From Azospirillum tabaci (GTDB taxonomy: Bacteria; Pseudomonadota; Alphaproteobacteria; Azospirillales; Azospirillaceae), in the NCBI RefSeq assembly GCF_014596085.1, contig NZ_JACCJY010000044.1, positions 1 through 48,603 on the forward strand: a stretch of DNA of 48,603 nt, in the 5' to 3' direction. Below are positions 24,695-32,569 of this stretch, one piece after another. Below the pieces are notes generated by a model. It did not search any database. It was not told where the DNA came from and saw nothing but the letters and a program-made list of their open reading frames with translations. The position numbers and the translations under genes were made by a program. Each line of letters opens with the position of its first letter. The first letter of the stretch is position 1.

Positions 24695-25713
24695 CACACC
24701 CTCCGGAGCAGCGACGCGTCGCCGTAGCTGAAGAAACGATAGTTCTGGCCGATGGCGTGCGCGTAGGCCGCCTTCATCGTGTCCATGCCCGCGAAGGCGC
24801 AGACCAGCATGAACAGGGTGGAGCGGGGCAGATGGAAGTTGGTCAACAGCAGGTCCACGATCTTGAAGCGGTAGCCGGGGGTGATGAAGATGTCGGTGTC
24901 GCCGCTGAAGGCCCGGATGCTGCGGTCGTCCAGCCCTGCCGTCTCCAGGATGCGCAGCGCGGTGGTGCCGACCGACACGATCCGCCCGCCCGCCGCGCGG
25001 GTGGCGTTGATGGCGTCGGCAGTTTCGGGGGAGACCTCGCCCCACTCGCTGTGCATGCGGTGCTCGGCGATGTCGTCCACCTTGACCGGCAGGAAGGTCC
25101 CGGCTCCGACATGCAGCGTCACCGGCACGCGGCGGATGCCGCGCGCGTCGAGCGCCGCCAGAAGCTCCGGCGTGAAGTGCAGCCCGGCGGTGGGGGCGGC
25201 GACGGCGCCCTCCCGTGCCGCGAAGACGGTCTGGTAGTCCGCCGCGTCCTGCTCGTCCGCCTCGCGCCGGATATAGGGGGGCAGGGGCATCCGGCCGTGG
25301 CGGTGCAGCGCCTCCATCAGCGCCGGCCCGCCCTTGGAGAAGCGCAGGCGCACCTCCATCCCGTCCTTGGCGACGACCTCCGCCGCGAAGTCCTCGGCGA
25401 TGGCGATCACGTCGCCGGGCTTCAGCCGCTTGCCGGGGCGGGCGAAGGTCGCCCATTCCCGCTCGCCCTCGCGCTTGTGGAGCGTGATCTCCACCCGCAC
25501 CTCGCCGCGCCGGCCGTCCAGCCGGGCGGGGATGACGCGGGTGTCGTTGACGACCATCAGGTCGCCCGGCTCCAGCAGGGCGGGCAGGTCGCGCACGGTG
25601 CGGTCGTGCAGACGCTCCGCCACGTCGAGCAGACGGGCGGCGTCACGCGGCTTGGCCGGATGCTCGGCGATGCGGTCCGGCGGAAGGTCGAAGTCGAAAT
25701 CGGCGGTCTTCAT
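24694..25713 (-). CDS. queA: S-adenosylmethionine:tRNA ribosyltransferase-isomerase (QueA)
   Basis: This 339-residue enzyme transfers and isomerises the ribosyl part of SAM onto PreQ1 in tRNA to give epoxyqueuosine. Family motifs run throughout: DFDFDLPPDRIAEHPAKPRD at the N-terminus, GDLMVVNDTRVIPARL, GAVAAPTAGLHFTPELL, VTLHVGAGTFLPV and NFHLPRSTLFMLVCAFAG. Length is standard. The ATG at 25713 is the family start. It is the first gene of the queA-tgt-queF(-queG) cluster. The stop TGA overlaps the tgt ATG by one base (TGATG), so stop-start coupling is expected. There is a 72-bp gap to the upstream ABC1-kinase gene. Confidence 0.97.
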   Translation of the reverse strand: MKTADFDFDLPPDRIAEHPAKPRDAARLLDVAERLHDRTVRDLPALLEPGDLMVVNDTRVIPARLDGRRGEVRVEITLHKREGEREWATFARPGKRLKPGDVIAIAEDFAAEVVAKDGMEVRLRFSKGGPALMEALHRHGRMPLPPYIRREADEQDAADYQTVFAAREGAVAAPTAGLHFTPELLAALDARGIRRVPVTLHVGAGTFLPVKVDDIAEHRMHSEWGEVSPETADAINATRAAGGRIVSVGTTALRILETAGLDDRSIRAFSGDTDIFITPGYRFKIVDLLLTNFHLPRSTLFMLVCAFAGMDTMKAAYAHAIGQNYRFFSYGDASLLRRV

Positions 25714-25785
25714 GGGAGCCGCTCGTATAGACCAAAGCGGTGGGACGGGGGAAGCATTACGAGTCGGCGCTTACTCGGGTTGGGA

Positions 25786-27132
25786 TCATTCGGGCAGGGG
25801 GAGGCCCTGGGCGGTCAGGGCGGCGGTCTGGCGGGCGTGCAGCACATCCACGTCGAAGCCTTGGATCATTTCCTGGAACAGCCGGTACCAGTTCACCTCG
25901 GCCTGGAGATGCAGGAAGACGGAGCCCAGCCCGATGGCCGCGCGGTCCATGAAGACGAACTCCCGCGGCACCTCCACCCCGCCGACGCGGCGCAGCTCGG
26001 CATGGACCTTGGCGGCGGTCTCGCGGCCGTAATGGCCGGAGTTGGTCTCCTCGATGCGGCGGCTGCGGTCGTCCATGATGGGGGCGTAGACGAAGCGCGC
26101 CCAGATGTTCAGAACGTCCACCAGCTCCTTGGTCGGGTTGCCGAAGCCCCAGGTGCGGTAGGCCTCCACCGCCTTGTCCTGGTTGCCGGTCTGCAGCGCG
26201 TCGTAGAGGTCGATCACCCCCTTCACGAAGCGGGCCGGGAAGACGCGGATGCAGCCGAAATCCAGCAGGTTGATGGACCGGTCGGGGCGCACCGTGTAGT
26301 TCCCCAGATGCGGGTCGCCGTGGATGATCCCGTAGCCGTAGAAGGGCACGTACCAAGCCCGGAACATGTTCATCGCCAGCGCGTCGCGGGCGTCCGGCTG
26401 GTCCTTGACGAAGTCGAGGATCTTGCGGCCCTCCACCCATTCCAGGCTCAGCAGGCGCCGGGTGGACAGCTCCGGCACCACCGCCGGCACATGAACGCCG
26501 GGGGTGTCGGCCAGCATGGCGCGGTAGAGGCGGGCGTGCTTGGCCTCGCGCTCGTAATCCAGCTCCTCGCGCAGCCGGGCGCCGATTTCGGCCTGGATCT
26601 GCTTGGTGGAGATGGCGCTGTCGGTGCGTTCGAAGATGGCGAAGATCAGCCCGAGCTGGCGCAGGTCCGCCTCGACGGCGGAGGCCATGTCAGGGTACTG
26701 GAGCTTGCAGGCGAGGGTCTGCCCGTCCAGCCCGACGGCCCGGTGCACCTGCCCCAGCGAGGCCGCCGCCGCCGCGGTCTGTTCGAAGTGCCGGAAGCGT
26801 TTGTGCCAGGCGGGCCCCAGTTCGCTCGCCATGCGGCGCTTGACGAAGGGCCAGCCCATCGACGGGGCGTCGGCCTGGAGCTGCGACAGCTCCTGCACAT
26901 ACTCGCGGGGCAGGGCGTCGGGGATGGTGGACAGCAGCTGCGCCACCTTCATCAACGGTCCCTTCAGCCCGCCCAGCGCGGCGCGCAGTTCGGCGGCGTG
27001 GCGATCCCGCTCCAGGGGAATGCCCAGCACCCGTTCTCCGGCGAAACGGGCCGCAAGGCCCCCTACGGCGGTCCCGACCCGCGCATACCGCGCGATCCGG
27101 CCGCCAAGCCTGTTCTCATCCGTGTTCGGCAT
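25786..27132 (-). CDS. ABC1/UbiB (AarF) family atypical kinase
   Basis: This 448-residue ABC1-family protein has a KxGQ-like N-terminal motif in LKGPLMKVAQLLSTIPDALP (about 56-75), with Ala in place of the usual Gly. The Ala-rich nucleotide loop AAAAASLGQVHRA is at about 120-132, the lysine in LACKLQYPD at 143, the catalytic loop IIHGDPHLGNYT, and the DFG-like LLDFGCIRVFP. Relatives support ubiquinone or membrane-lipid homeostasis; the bound substrate is unknown. There is no C-terminal TM pair as in E. coli UbiB, so it is more like the soluble or peripheral branch. It lies upstream of queA in the same direction, but a functional link with queuosine is not known. Confidence 0.9.
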   Translation of the reverse strand: MPNTDENRLGGRIARYARVGTAVGGLAARFAGERVLGIPLERDRHAAELRAALGGLKGPLMKVAQLLSTIPDALPREYVQELSQLQADAPSMGWPFVKRRMASELGPAWHKRFRHFEQTAAAAASLGQVHRAVGLDGQTLACKLQYPDMASAVEADLRQLGLIFAIFERTDSAISTKQIQAEIGARLREELDYEREAKHARLYRAMLADTPGVHVPAVVPELSTRRLLSLEWVEGRKILDFVKDQPDARDALAMNMFRAWYVPFYGYGIIHGDPHLGNYTVRPDRSINLLDFGCIRVFPARFVKGVIDLYDALQTGNQDKAVEAYRTWGFGNPTKELVDVLNIWARFVYAPIMDDRSRRIEETNSGHYGRETAAKVHAELRRVGGVEVPREFVFMDRAAIGLGSVFLHLQAEVNWYRLFQEMIQGFDVDVLHARQTAALTAQGLPLPE

Positions 27133-27183
27133 GCCGAATAGGTGGGTGCGGCGGGGCCGAAAGGCGAGTCCCCTGGCGTCGCC

Positions 27184-27639
27184 TCAGGTGGCGGGGCCGA
27201 TCCGGACCAGACCCGTCAACCCGCTTCGGGCGGCGGCTTCCGCCAATTTGCGGTCAGCGGTCACCAGTCCCGCGTTCCTCGACCGAGCGAGAGCCAGACA
27301 GAGGCAATCGACCAATGGATGCCGAAGTGTGCCGCTGAGGTCGAGCGCACGCTCCGCCACATCCACCGCCGGAGTCAGCGTCGGCGGGAGTTGAGCGACC
27401 AATCCTCGCAAGCGGCCCAAGAGCATATCGGCATCCGACTTTTCCAAAGTGCCCGTGTGGACTCGCTTGGCCAGCGCTGCAGCCACTTCTATGAGCAAAA
27501 TATCGGGTGCCAGCAGCGGCTTTTCCTGGGCAAGGAACGCAAGTGCGTCTGAGCTTGCGTCTTCCCTGATGATCCATTTCACGGCGACACTGGCGTCCAC
27601 GACGACCGCTTGGCCCACCACGCTCACCGGTCGCGCCAT
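27184..27639 (-). CDS. PIN-domain ribonuclease toxin (VapC/FitB type)
   Basis: This 151-residue PIN protein has a complete acidic set: Asp15 (VVVDASVAVKW), Glu51 (LLIEVAAALA), Asp111 (HPLVDCLCLALA) and Asp129 (LVTADRKLA). These coordinate the metal ions for RNA cleavage, so the toxin looks catalytically intact. In a working system it would be held inactive by a ribbon-helix-helix antitoxin and bound to its own operator. Its ATG at 27639 lies inside the end of the antitoxin frame, the usual overlapping VapBC/FitAB arrangement. The antitoxin frame carries a premature stop, so regulation of this toxin is in question. Confidence 0.88.
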   Translation of the reverse strand: MARPVSVVGQAVVVDASVAVKWIIREDASSDALAFLAQEKPLLAPDILLIEVAAALAKRVHTGTLEKSDADMLLGRLRGLVAQLPPTLTPAVDVAERALDLSGTLRHPLVDCLCLALARSRNAGLVTADRKLAEAAARSGLTGLVRIGPAT

Positions 27640-27860
27640 TCACGGATCAGCGGCGTGCTGTCGGGAAGCACACCGTATTTGCGGGCAAGTTCGTCCTGCT
27701 CCCGCTGGAGTTACTCAATGAGCGCCGCACGGCCGGGGCGTGCGGCCTGCGACAGGATGGCGCCGACCTCCTCCTCGACCGAACGCCCGTTGATCGCGGC
27801 GCGTTCGGTCAGAGTCGCGTGCAGCGCTTCGTCGATTTCGAGCCTGACGATCTTGCCCAT
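27624..27860 (-). pseudogene. FitA/VapB-type ribbon-helix-helix antitoxin interrupted by an in-frame TAA
   Basis: The ATG at 27860 is preceded by AGGAG. It opens MGKIVRLEIDEALHATLTER and continues AAINGRSVEEEVGAILSQA, a clear ribbon-helix-helix domain of FitA type. After 49 codons a TAA occurs at 27713-27711. The same frame then continues for 28 codons, LQREQDELARKYGVLPDSTP then LIREWRDR, to a TGA at 27626-27624 inside the toxin gene. The downstream part has the look of the toxin-binding C-terminus (DST.LIRE.R), and the uninterrupted length of 78 residues equals that of FitA. A single change (GAA or CAA to TAA) would explain it. Either the antitoxin is truncated to its DNA-binding half or the sequence has an error here. 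Confidence 0.75.
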
Positions 27861-27878
27861 TTCGCTCTCCTGGGGATC

Positions 27879-27893
27879 GGTGACACTGTAACC
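27879..27893. promoter_or_regulatory. Near-palindrome upstream of the toxin-antitoxin genes (possible autoregulatory operator)
   Basis: On the transcribed strand, GGTTACAGTGTCACC has 7-bp arms around a central G with one mismatch. It lies about 20 bp before the antitoxin ATG and ahead of its AGGAG. FitA/VapB antitoxins bind short palindromes at this position, so it is a reasonable operator candidate. No sequence-specific match is claimed. Confidence 0.4.
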
Positions 27894-27936
27894 CGCTTGC
27901 GCGGGATGGTGCCACCGTTCCGCAGGATTACCGAAC

Positions 27937-29364
27937 TCACTCGCCCGGCGCGATGTTCTGGTTCACGCAGAACAGGTTGGTCGGGTCGTATTTCGCCTTC
28001 AGCACCCGCAGGCGTTCGTAGTTCGGCCCGTAGGCGGCCTGGACGCGCTGCTCGTCGTCGGTGACGAAGTTCACGTAGACCCCGCCGGTGGCGTAGCGGG
28101 CGGCCTGGTCAGAAACGCCGCGTGCCCATTGGATGCAGGCGCTGTCCTCCGGCGGAGTGTTCCAGCGCGCGTGCACGTTCATGACGAAGAGGGCGTCGCG
28201 GTGCGGGTAGGCGGTGGCGTCCGCCGGCACGCGGTTGGCCGCAGCGCCGAGCAGGCCGACGAAGATCTCGCATTGGTCGGAGGGCAGTCTCCCGGCCTCC
28301 TCGACCAGCATGTCGATCAGCCCGTCCTCCAGCCCCGTGAAGTTCTGCGATTTCCAGTAGTTCCGCGCGCCCGGCACCAAGAGCGGGTCGAAGGCCGCCT
28401 GCCACGCCGCGTAGGGCATGAGGCCGACATGCTCCCCGACGGGCGTGCCCAGCGACAGCACCGGTTCCAGCGCCTTGCGGGCCGCCGCCTCGTCGTCGCT
28501 GGCGCAGATGACAGGCATGACCACCACCTCCTTGCCGTGCACCTCCGGCGGCAGGAAGGGCAGGGGCGGCGCCTTGCGCAGCACCATCCAGGCGGTGGCC
28601 TCGTCCGGCAGGGCCGCCGTGGCGTCGCGGTAGCGGCGCATCAGGGCGCCGGCCCCGGCGAAGGGATGGACGACCAGCCCGGCGAACACCATCGGTCCCA
28701 CGGGATGCAGGCGGAAAGTGAAGGAGGTGACGACGCCGAAGTTGCCGCCGCCGCCGCGGATGGCCCAGAAGAGGTCGGCGTTCTCGTCGGCGCTGGCGCG
28801 CAGGAACTTCCCGTCGGCGGTGACCACGTCGGCGCCCAGCAGATTGTCCACCGTCAGACCGTATTTGCGGGTCAGCCAGCCGAACCCGCCGCCCAGCGTC
28901 AGCCCGGCGATGCCGGTGGTGGAGTTGATGCCGACCGGCACGGCCAGCCCGAAGGCCTGCGTCTCCCGGTCGAGGTCGCCCAGCGTAGCGCCGGGGGCCA
29001 CCCGCGCCGTCCGGCTGACCGGGTCGACATGGACGAAGCGCAGGGCACCGAGGTCGATCAGCAGGCCGCCGTCGCACAGGGAATTGCCGGCGATGTTGTG
29101 ACCGCCGCCGCGCACGGAAACCAGCAGCCCGTTCTCCCGCGCGAAGCGCACCGCCTGCATGACGTCGGCGGCCCCGGCGCAGCGGGCGATCAGGCCGGGC
29201 CGGCGGTCGATCATGGCGTTCCAGATCGTCCGGGCCTCGTCATAGCCCGGCGACTGCGGAGTCAGCAGCGGGCCGCGCAGACGGGCGGCAAGATCGTTGA
29301 CGGCGTCCTCGGAAAGGGTCGCGTCCCGCCGGTCGGCGGTGCGAAGCGTGAAATCGCCCATCAA
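27937..29364 (-). CDS. FAD-linked oxidase, berberine-bridge-enzyme family
   Basis: This 475-residue oxidoreductase has a PCMH-type FAD domain with SVRGGGHNIAGNSL, whose His is the usual covalent FAD attachment point, and TGIAGLTLGGGFGWLTRKYG. The C-terminal BBE motif reads VYVNFVTDDEQ, followed by YGPNYERLRVLKAKYDPTNL and FCVNQNI. The Cys that forms the second covalent FAD bond in bicovalent members appears replaced, since the segment reads GINSTTGIAG. Single His attachment is therefore likely, as in 6-hydroxynicotine oxidase. The substrate (alcohol, sugar or amine) is unknown. The start ATG at 29364 has an adjacent ATG at 29361. It stands alone between the toxin-antitoxin locus and the hemerythrin gene. 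Confidence 0.9.
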   Translation of the reverse strand: MMGDFTLRTADRRDATLSEDAVNDLAARLRGPLLTPQSPGYDEARTIWNAMIDRRPGLIARCAGAADVMQAVRFARENGLLVSVRGGGHNIAGNSLCDGGLLIDLGALRFVHVDPVSRTARVAPGATLGDLDRETQAFGLAVPVGINSTTGIAGLTLGGGFGWLTRKYGLTVDNLLGADVVTADGKFLRASADENADLFWAIRGGGGNFGVVTSFTFRLHPVGPMVFAGLVVHPFAGAGALMRRYRDATAALPDEATAWMVLRKAPPLPFLPPEVHGKEVVVMPVICASDDEAAARKALEPVLSLGTPVGEHVGLMPYAAWQAAFDPLLVPGARNYWKSQNFTGLEDGLIDMLVEEAGRLPSDQCEIFVGLLGAAANRVPADATAYPHRDALFVMNVHARWNTPPEDSACIQWARGVSDQAARYATGGVYVNFVTDDEQRVQAAYGPNYERLRVLKAKYDPTNLFCVNQNIAPGE

Positions 29365-29461
29365 GCACCTCCCACGTCAAAGCAGCAATTTTCGCGAATA
29401 TCCGGAGTGGATCAGCGCAACAAGGGTAAAGTTGCGCCCATGTTCAGGCCATCCGGGAAAG

Positions 29462-29492
29462 GGCTCCCTCCGGTGTTCTTCCGGACGGAGCC
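29462..29492 (-). terminator. Hairpin between the hemerythrin and FAD-oxidase genes
   Basis: GGCTCCCTCCGG (29462-29473) pairs with CCGGACGGAGCC (29481-29492) with one mismatch and a 7-nt loop. It lies 49 bp past the hemerythrin stop. The following minus-strand sequence has only CTTT, so it may be a weak terminator or a processing hairpin. Confidence 0.35.
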
Positions 29493-29540
29493 ACCCCTCA
29501 ATTCGGTGTCTGCGCGGCTTTGACGGCGGGAGGCGGTGGA

Positions 29541-29942
29541 TCAGCCGCCCTGGCTGCGGATCCAGGCGGCGGTGGCACTGTCCATGGTGTTCTTGTGGTT
29601 GATGAACCACTCCGGCACGACCTCGGTCAGGTAACCGCGGACGAGCGCCAGATTGCCCGCGGCCATGCGCTTGGCGATGCCTTCCAGCTCCAGACGGACG
29701 CGGTTGTGCTCGTGGACGTGGATGGGGGTCGGCGGGAAGCCATACTGGTGCATCAGCTCCTCCTCACGGGCCAGATGGTCGCGGAGGTGCTGGGCGAAGG
29801 CGGTGAAATGGGCGGGCAGGTCGGCGTCCGACGCCTTGGCGGCTTCGGCCAGAAGCTCGATGGTCTCCTTGTGGTCGGCGTCGATGATGGCGTTGCCGAC
29901 TTCCAGGGACGGGCTCCAGGCGGGGATCGAGAGGGTGGGCAT
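29541..29942 (-). CDS. Bacteriohemerythrin
   Basis: This 133-residue four-helix protein binds O2 or related ligands at a di-iron site. All ligand positions are visible: His24 (DADHKETIELL), His56 and Glu60 (HLRDHLAREEELM), His75 and His79 (PIHVHEHNRV), and His116 and Asp121 (WFINHKNTMD). It is a single-domain cytosolic form with no attached signalling domain. Likely roles are oxygen storage or delivery or sensing in a microaerophile. The ATG at 29942 is preferred because GGAGAG precedes it and the family starts just before IPAWSPSLEVG. An ATG at 29963 would add seven residues. Confidence 0.93.
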   Translation of the reverse strand: MPTLSIPAWSPSLEVGNAIIDADHKETIELLAEAAKASDADLPAHFTAFAQHLRDHLAREEELMHQYGFPPTPIHVHEHNRVRLELEGIAKRMAAGNLALVRGYLTEVVPEWFINHKNTMDSATAAWIRSQGG

Positions 29943-30023
29943 GGTGCTCTCCGAAGGGATCATTGGAGGCCACCATACCCATCCCCCGATTGGGGATTCT
30001 TGACGTTCGTCAAGAAAACCCGG

Positions 30024-31889
30024 TCAGGACTGATTTTCCAGCTCGTCAACAAAGCCGCGGATGACGTTCAGACCCTTCTGCCAGAAGGCCGGATCGCTGG
30101 CGTCCAGCCCGAAGGGGGCCAGAAGCTCCTGGTGGCGCAGCGTGCCGCCCGCCGACAGCATCGCCAGATACCTCTCCGCGAAGCCCGTCTCCGACTCCTG
30201 GTAGACCGCGTAAAGCGAGTTCACGAGGCAGTCGCCGAACGCGTAGGCGTAGACGTAGAAGGGCGAGTGGATGAAGTGCGGGATGTAGGACCAGTAGTTC
30301 CGGTAGCCCTCGTCGAAGCGCAGCGCCGGGCCGAGGCTCTCGGTCTGCACCGCCATCCAGATCTCGCCCAGCCGCTCCGCCGTCAGTTCGCCCTCGCGGC
30401 GCTCGGTATGGACGCGGCGCTCGAAGTCGAAGAAGGCGATCTGGCGGACCACCGTGTTCAGCATGTCCTCGACCTTGGAGGCCAGCATGATCTTGCGGCA
30501 CTTCGGGTCCGTCTCGCGGTCGAGCAGGGCGCGGAAGGTCAGCATCTCGCCGAACACCGACGCGGTCTCCGCCAGGGTCAGCGGCGTGTCGGACAGCAGG
30601 TGACCTTGCCCACCGGCCAGGATCTGGTGCACGCCGTGGCCCAGCTCATGCGCGAGCGTCATCACGTCGCGCGTCTTGCCCTGGTAGTTGACCAGCAGAT
30701 AGGGGTGGACGCTGGGCACCGTGGGGTGGGCGAAGGCGCCCGGCGCCTTGCCGGGGCGCACCGGCGCGTCGATCCAGGCGTTGTCGAAGAAGCGCTTGCC
30801 GAGCGCGGCCAGATCCGGCGAGAAGCGGCCATAGGCGCCCAGAACCAGATCGCGCGCCTCGTCCCAGCGGATGCTGCGGTCGGCGTCGTCGGGAAGCGGC
30901 GCGTTGCGGTCCCAGTAATCCAGATGGTCCTGCCCGAACCACTTGGCCTTCATCGCGTAGTAGCGGTGGGACAGGGCGGGGTAGGCGTCCTTCACCGCCG
31001 CGGCCAAGGCGTCCACCACCTCGTCCTCGACGCGGTTGGACAGGTTGCGGGCCGACGTCGGCGCCTTGTAGTTGCGCCACTTGTCGTCGATCTCCTTGTC
31101 CTTGGCCAGCGTGTTGGTGACCAGCGCGAACAGGCGGATGTTGTCGCCCATCACCCGGCCGATCACCGTCCCGGCCTCCTTGCGGACCGCGGGGTTGCGG
31201 TCGGACAGGCGGTTCAGCGCCTCCGCGCAGGTCAGTTCCTTCCCGCCGATGGGGAAGCGCAAGCTGGCGATGGTCTCGTCGAACAGGCGGTTCCAGGCGG
31301 CGCGCCCGACCACATGCTTCTCGTGGAGCAGGCGTTCGACCTCGTCGGAGAGCTGGTGCTCGCGGAACAGGCGGACGTCGCGCAGCCAGGGGGCGTAGCG
31401 GGCCAATTCCTTCGACGCCTTCAGCTTGGCGTCCAGGACCTTGTCCTCCAACCGGTTGATTTCCAGCGTGAAGAACACGAGGTGCGTGGAGATGCCGTTC
31501 ACCCGCTCCTGCGCCGACTGGTAGAACTTGGCGATGGCCGGGTCGGTCATGTTGCCGTTGTAGACCAGCCCGGCGTAGGACATCACCCGCGACAGCACCT
31601 CGTCGATGCGCTCGTACTCGCGGATGGCGGCGGCGAAGGCGTTGCCGTCCAGCCCGGCCAGCTTGGTCGCGTATTCTTCATAGAAGTCCTTGGACGCGCG
31701 CTCCATCCGCTCCAGGTCGGCCTTCAGCTCCGGCGACTCCATGCCCGGATAGAGGTCCGTCAGGTCCCAGGAAGGCAGGACGCCGAGGTCCGGCCCGTCC
31801 CCCGTGGCGGCCAGGGCGGTGTCGGGCATGGTGGTCTTGGGAGCGCCAAGGAAATTGCCAATCGGGTGCCGGGTGGCGCTGCGGGTCAT
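30024..31889 (-). CDS. M3 family oligoendopeptidase (PepF-like)
   Basis: This 621-residue zinc metallopeptidase has the thermolysin-type motif in MTLAHELGHGVHQILAG (HELGH near residue 412) and a downstream Glu ligand in LAETASVFGEMLTF. It has the all-helical body and the C-terminal FVYVYAYAFGD-like segment (SPFYVYAYAFGDCLVNSLYA) of PepF/M3B enzymes. It would cut short peptides in the cytosol, finishing protein turnover or processing signal peptides. The ATG at 31889 is supported by GGAGGG four bases upstream. An internal ATG at 31829 and much longer upstream frames are less likely. No signal peptide is seen. Confidence 0.93.
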   Translation of the reverse strand: MTRSATRHPIGNFLGAPKTTMPDTALAATGDGPDLGVLPSWDLTDLYPGMESPELKADLERMERASKDFYEEYATKLAGLDGNAFAAAIREYERIDEVLSRVMSYAGLVYNGNMTDPAIAKFYQSAQERVNGISTHLVFFTLEINRLEDKVLDAKLKASKELARYAPWLRDVRLFREHQLSDEVERLLHEKHVVGRAAWNRLFDETIASLRFPIGGKELTCAEALNRLSDRNPAVRKEAGTVIGRVMGDNIRLFALVTNTLAKDKEIDDKWRNYKAPTSARNLSNRVEDEVVDALAAAVKDAYPALSHRYYAMKAKWFGQDHLDYWDRNAPLPDDADRSIRWDEARDLVLGAYGRFSPDLAALGKRFFDNAWIDAPVRPGKAPGAFAHPTVPSVHPYLLVNYQGKTRDVMTLAHELGHGVHQILAGGQGHLLSDTPLTLAETASVFGEMLTFRALLDRETDPKCRKIMLASKVEDMLNTVVRQIAFFDFERRVHTERREGELTAERLGEIWMAVQTESLGPALRFDEGYRNYWSYIPHFIHSPFYVYAYAFGDCLVNSLYAVYQESETGFAERYLAMLSAGGTLRHQELLAPFGLDASDPAFWQKGLNVIRGFVDELENQS

Positions 31890-31966
31890 CTGTCCCTCCG
31901 TTCTGTGCTTGGAACGGGATATAAGCGCCGCGCGGGTTCGGGGGAAGGCTGTGCTGTGGTGCCCGC

Positions 31967-32335
31967 TCAGGAAGCCTGGCTTTCCTGCGCGCGGCGGATC
32001 GCCGCCTCCACGCATTGCAGGTGCAGCTTCTTGCGGGCGAGCTGGCGGGTCCGCCGTTCCTCCAGGTCGGTGGTGGGCATCGCCTCGATGGCGCAGCCGC
32101 GCCAGCCGTTGCCGTCCAGCGCGCGGGCGACCTCCGCATAACCGAAATAGCCCTTGTCCGGCTGCTCCCACGGAGCGCGGAAATCGGCGCGGCGCAGGAC
32201 GAAGCGGTTGGACTGGCTGGACCCACCGAGACTGGTCAGCCGGGCCACGATCAGCCGCTCGCCGTTCGGATGGATGACGGTCAGGATCGGGCGGATGCCG
32301 AAGACGGGCGGGTCAATGCTCATGGGGACATGCAT
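31967..32335 (-). CDS. Small conserved-looking protein of unknown function
   Basis: I do not recognise this protein of about 122 residues. The N-terminal half is beta-like (VFGIRPILTVIHPNGERLIV, then ARLTSLGGSSQSNRFVLRRA). A Trp/Gly-rich middle (APWEQPDKGYFGYAEVARAL) follows, and the C-terminus is a charged helix (ERRTRQLARKKLHLQCVEAA). Codon use is like that of its neighbours and the frame has high third-position GC, so it is probably real. The start is uncertain: ATG 32335 or ATG 32323 fit, while a frame reaching 32539 runs through an AT-rich promoter region. It lies 77 bp upstream of the oligoendopeptidase gene in the same direction and is divergent from the PHB-depolymerase-family gene. 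Confidence 0.6.
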   Translation of the reverse strand: MHVPMSIDPPVFGIRPILTVIHPNGERLIVARLTSLGGSSQSNRFVLRRADFRAPWEQPDKGYFGYAEVARALDGNGWRGCAIEAMPTTDLEERRTRQLARKKLHLQCVEAAIRRAQESQAS

Positions 32336-32569
32336 AGCGTTCCGGTCTCCAATAGGCCAGAGACAAGGCCGTAGGAGAGGGAGCCGGACGATGGACAGGA
32401 GGTCACGGCCTGCGAAAAATGAACGCAGCCATACGCAAGTATGCGCTTGATCGTCCGATTTAAAATTTAGCGGTTCACAAGTGATTGTTGCGCGCCTTCC
32501 ATGGGAAATGATGAGACGATTTGCTTCCTGACGAATCAAATCTCGGGACGCGGGAAGGAGAAGGCGGCG

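Noticed and set aside
23492..25456. A single 654-codon frame that would join part of queA antisense frame to tgt
   Set aside because: The upstream part is an alternate frame of queA. Tgt starts at 24694 with the conserved N-terminus and a stop-start overlap.
32336..32539. N-terminal extension of the small unknown protein
   Set aside because: It would run through the AT-rich divergent promoter region and carries atypical, Cys/Trp-containing sequence without a ribosome binding site.
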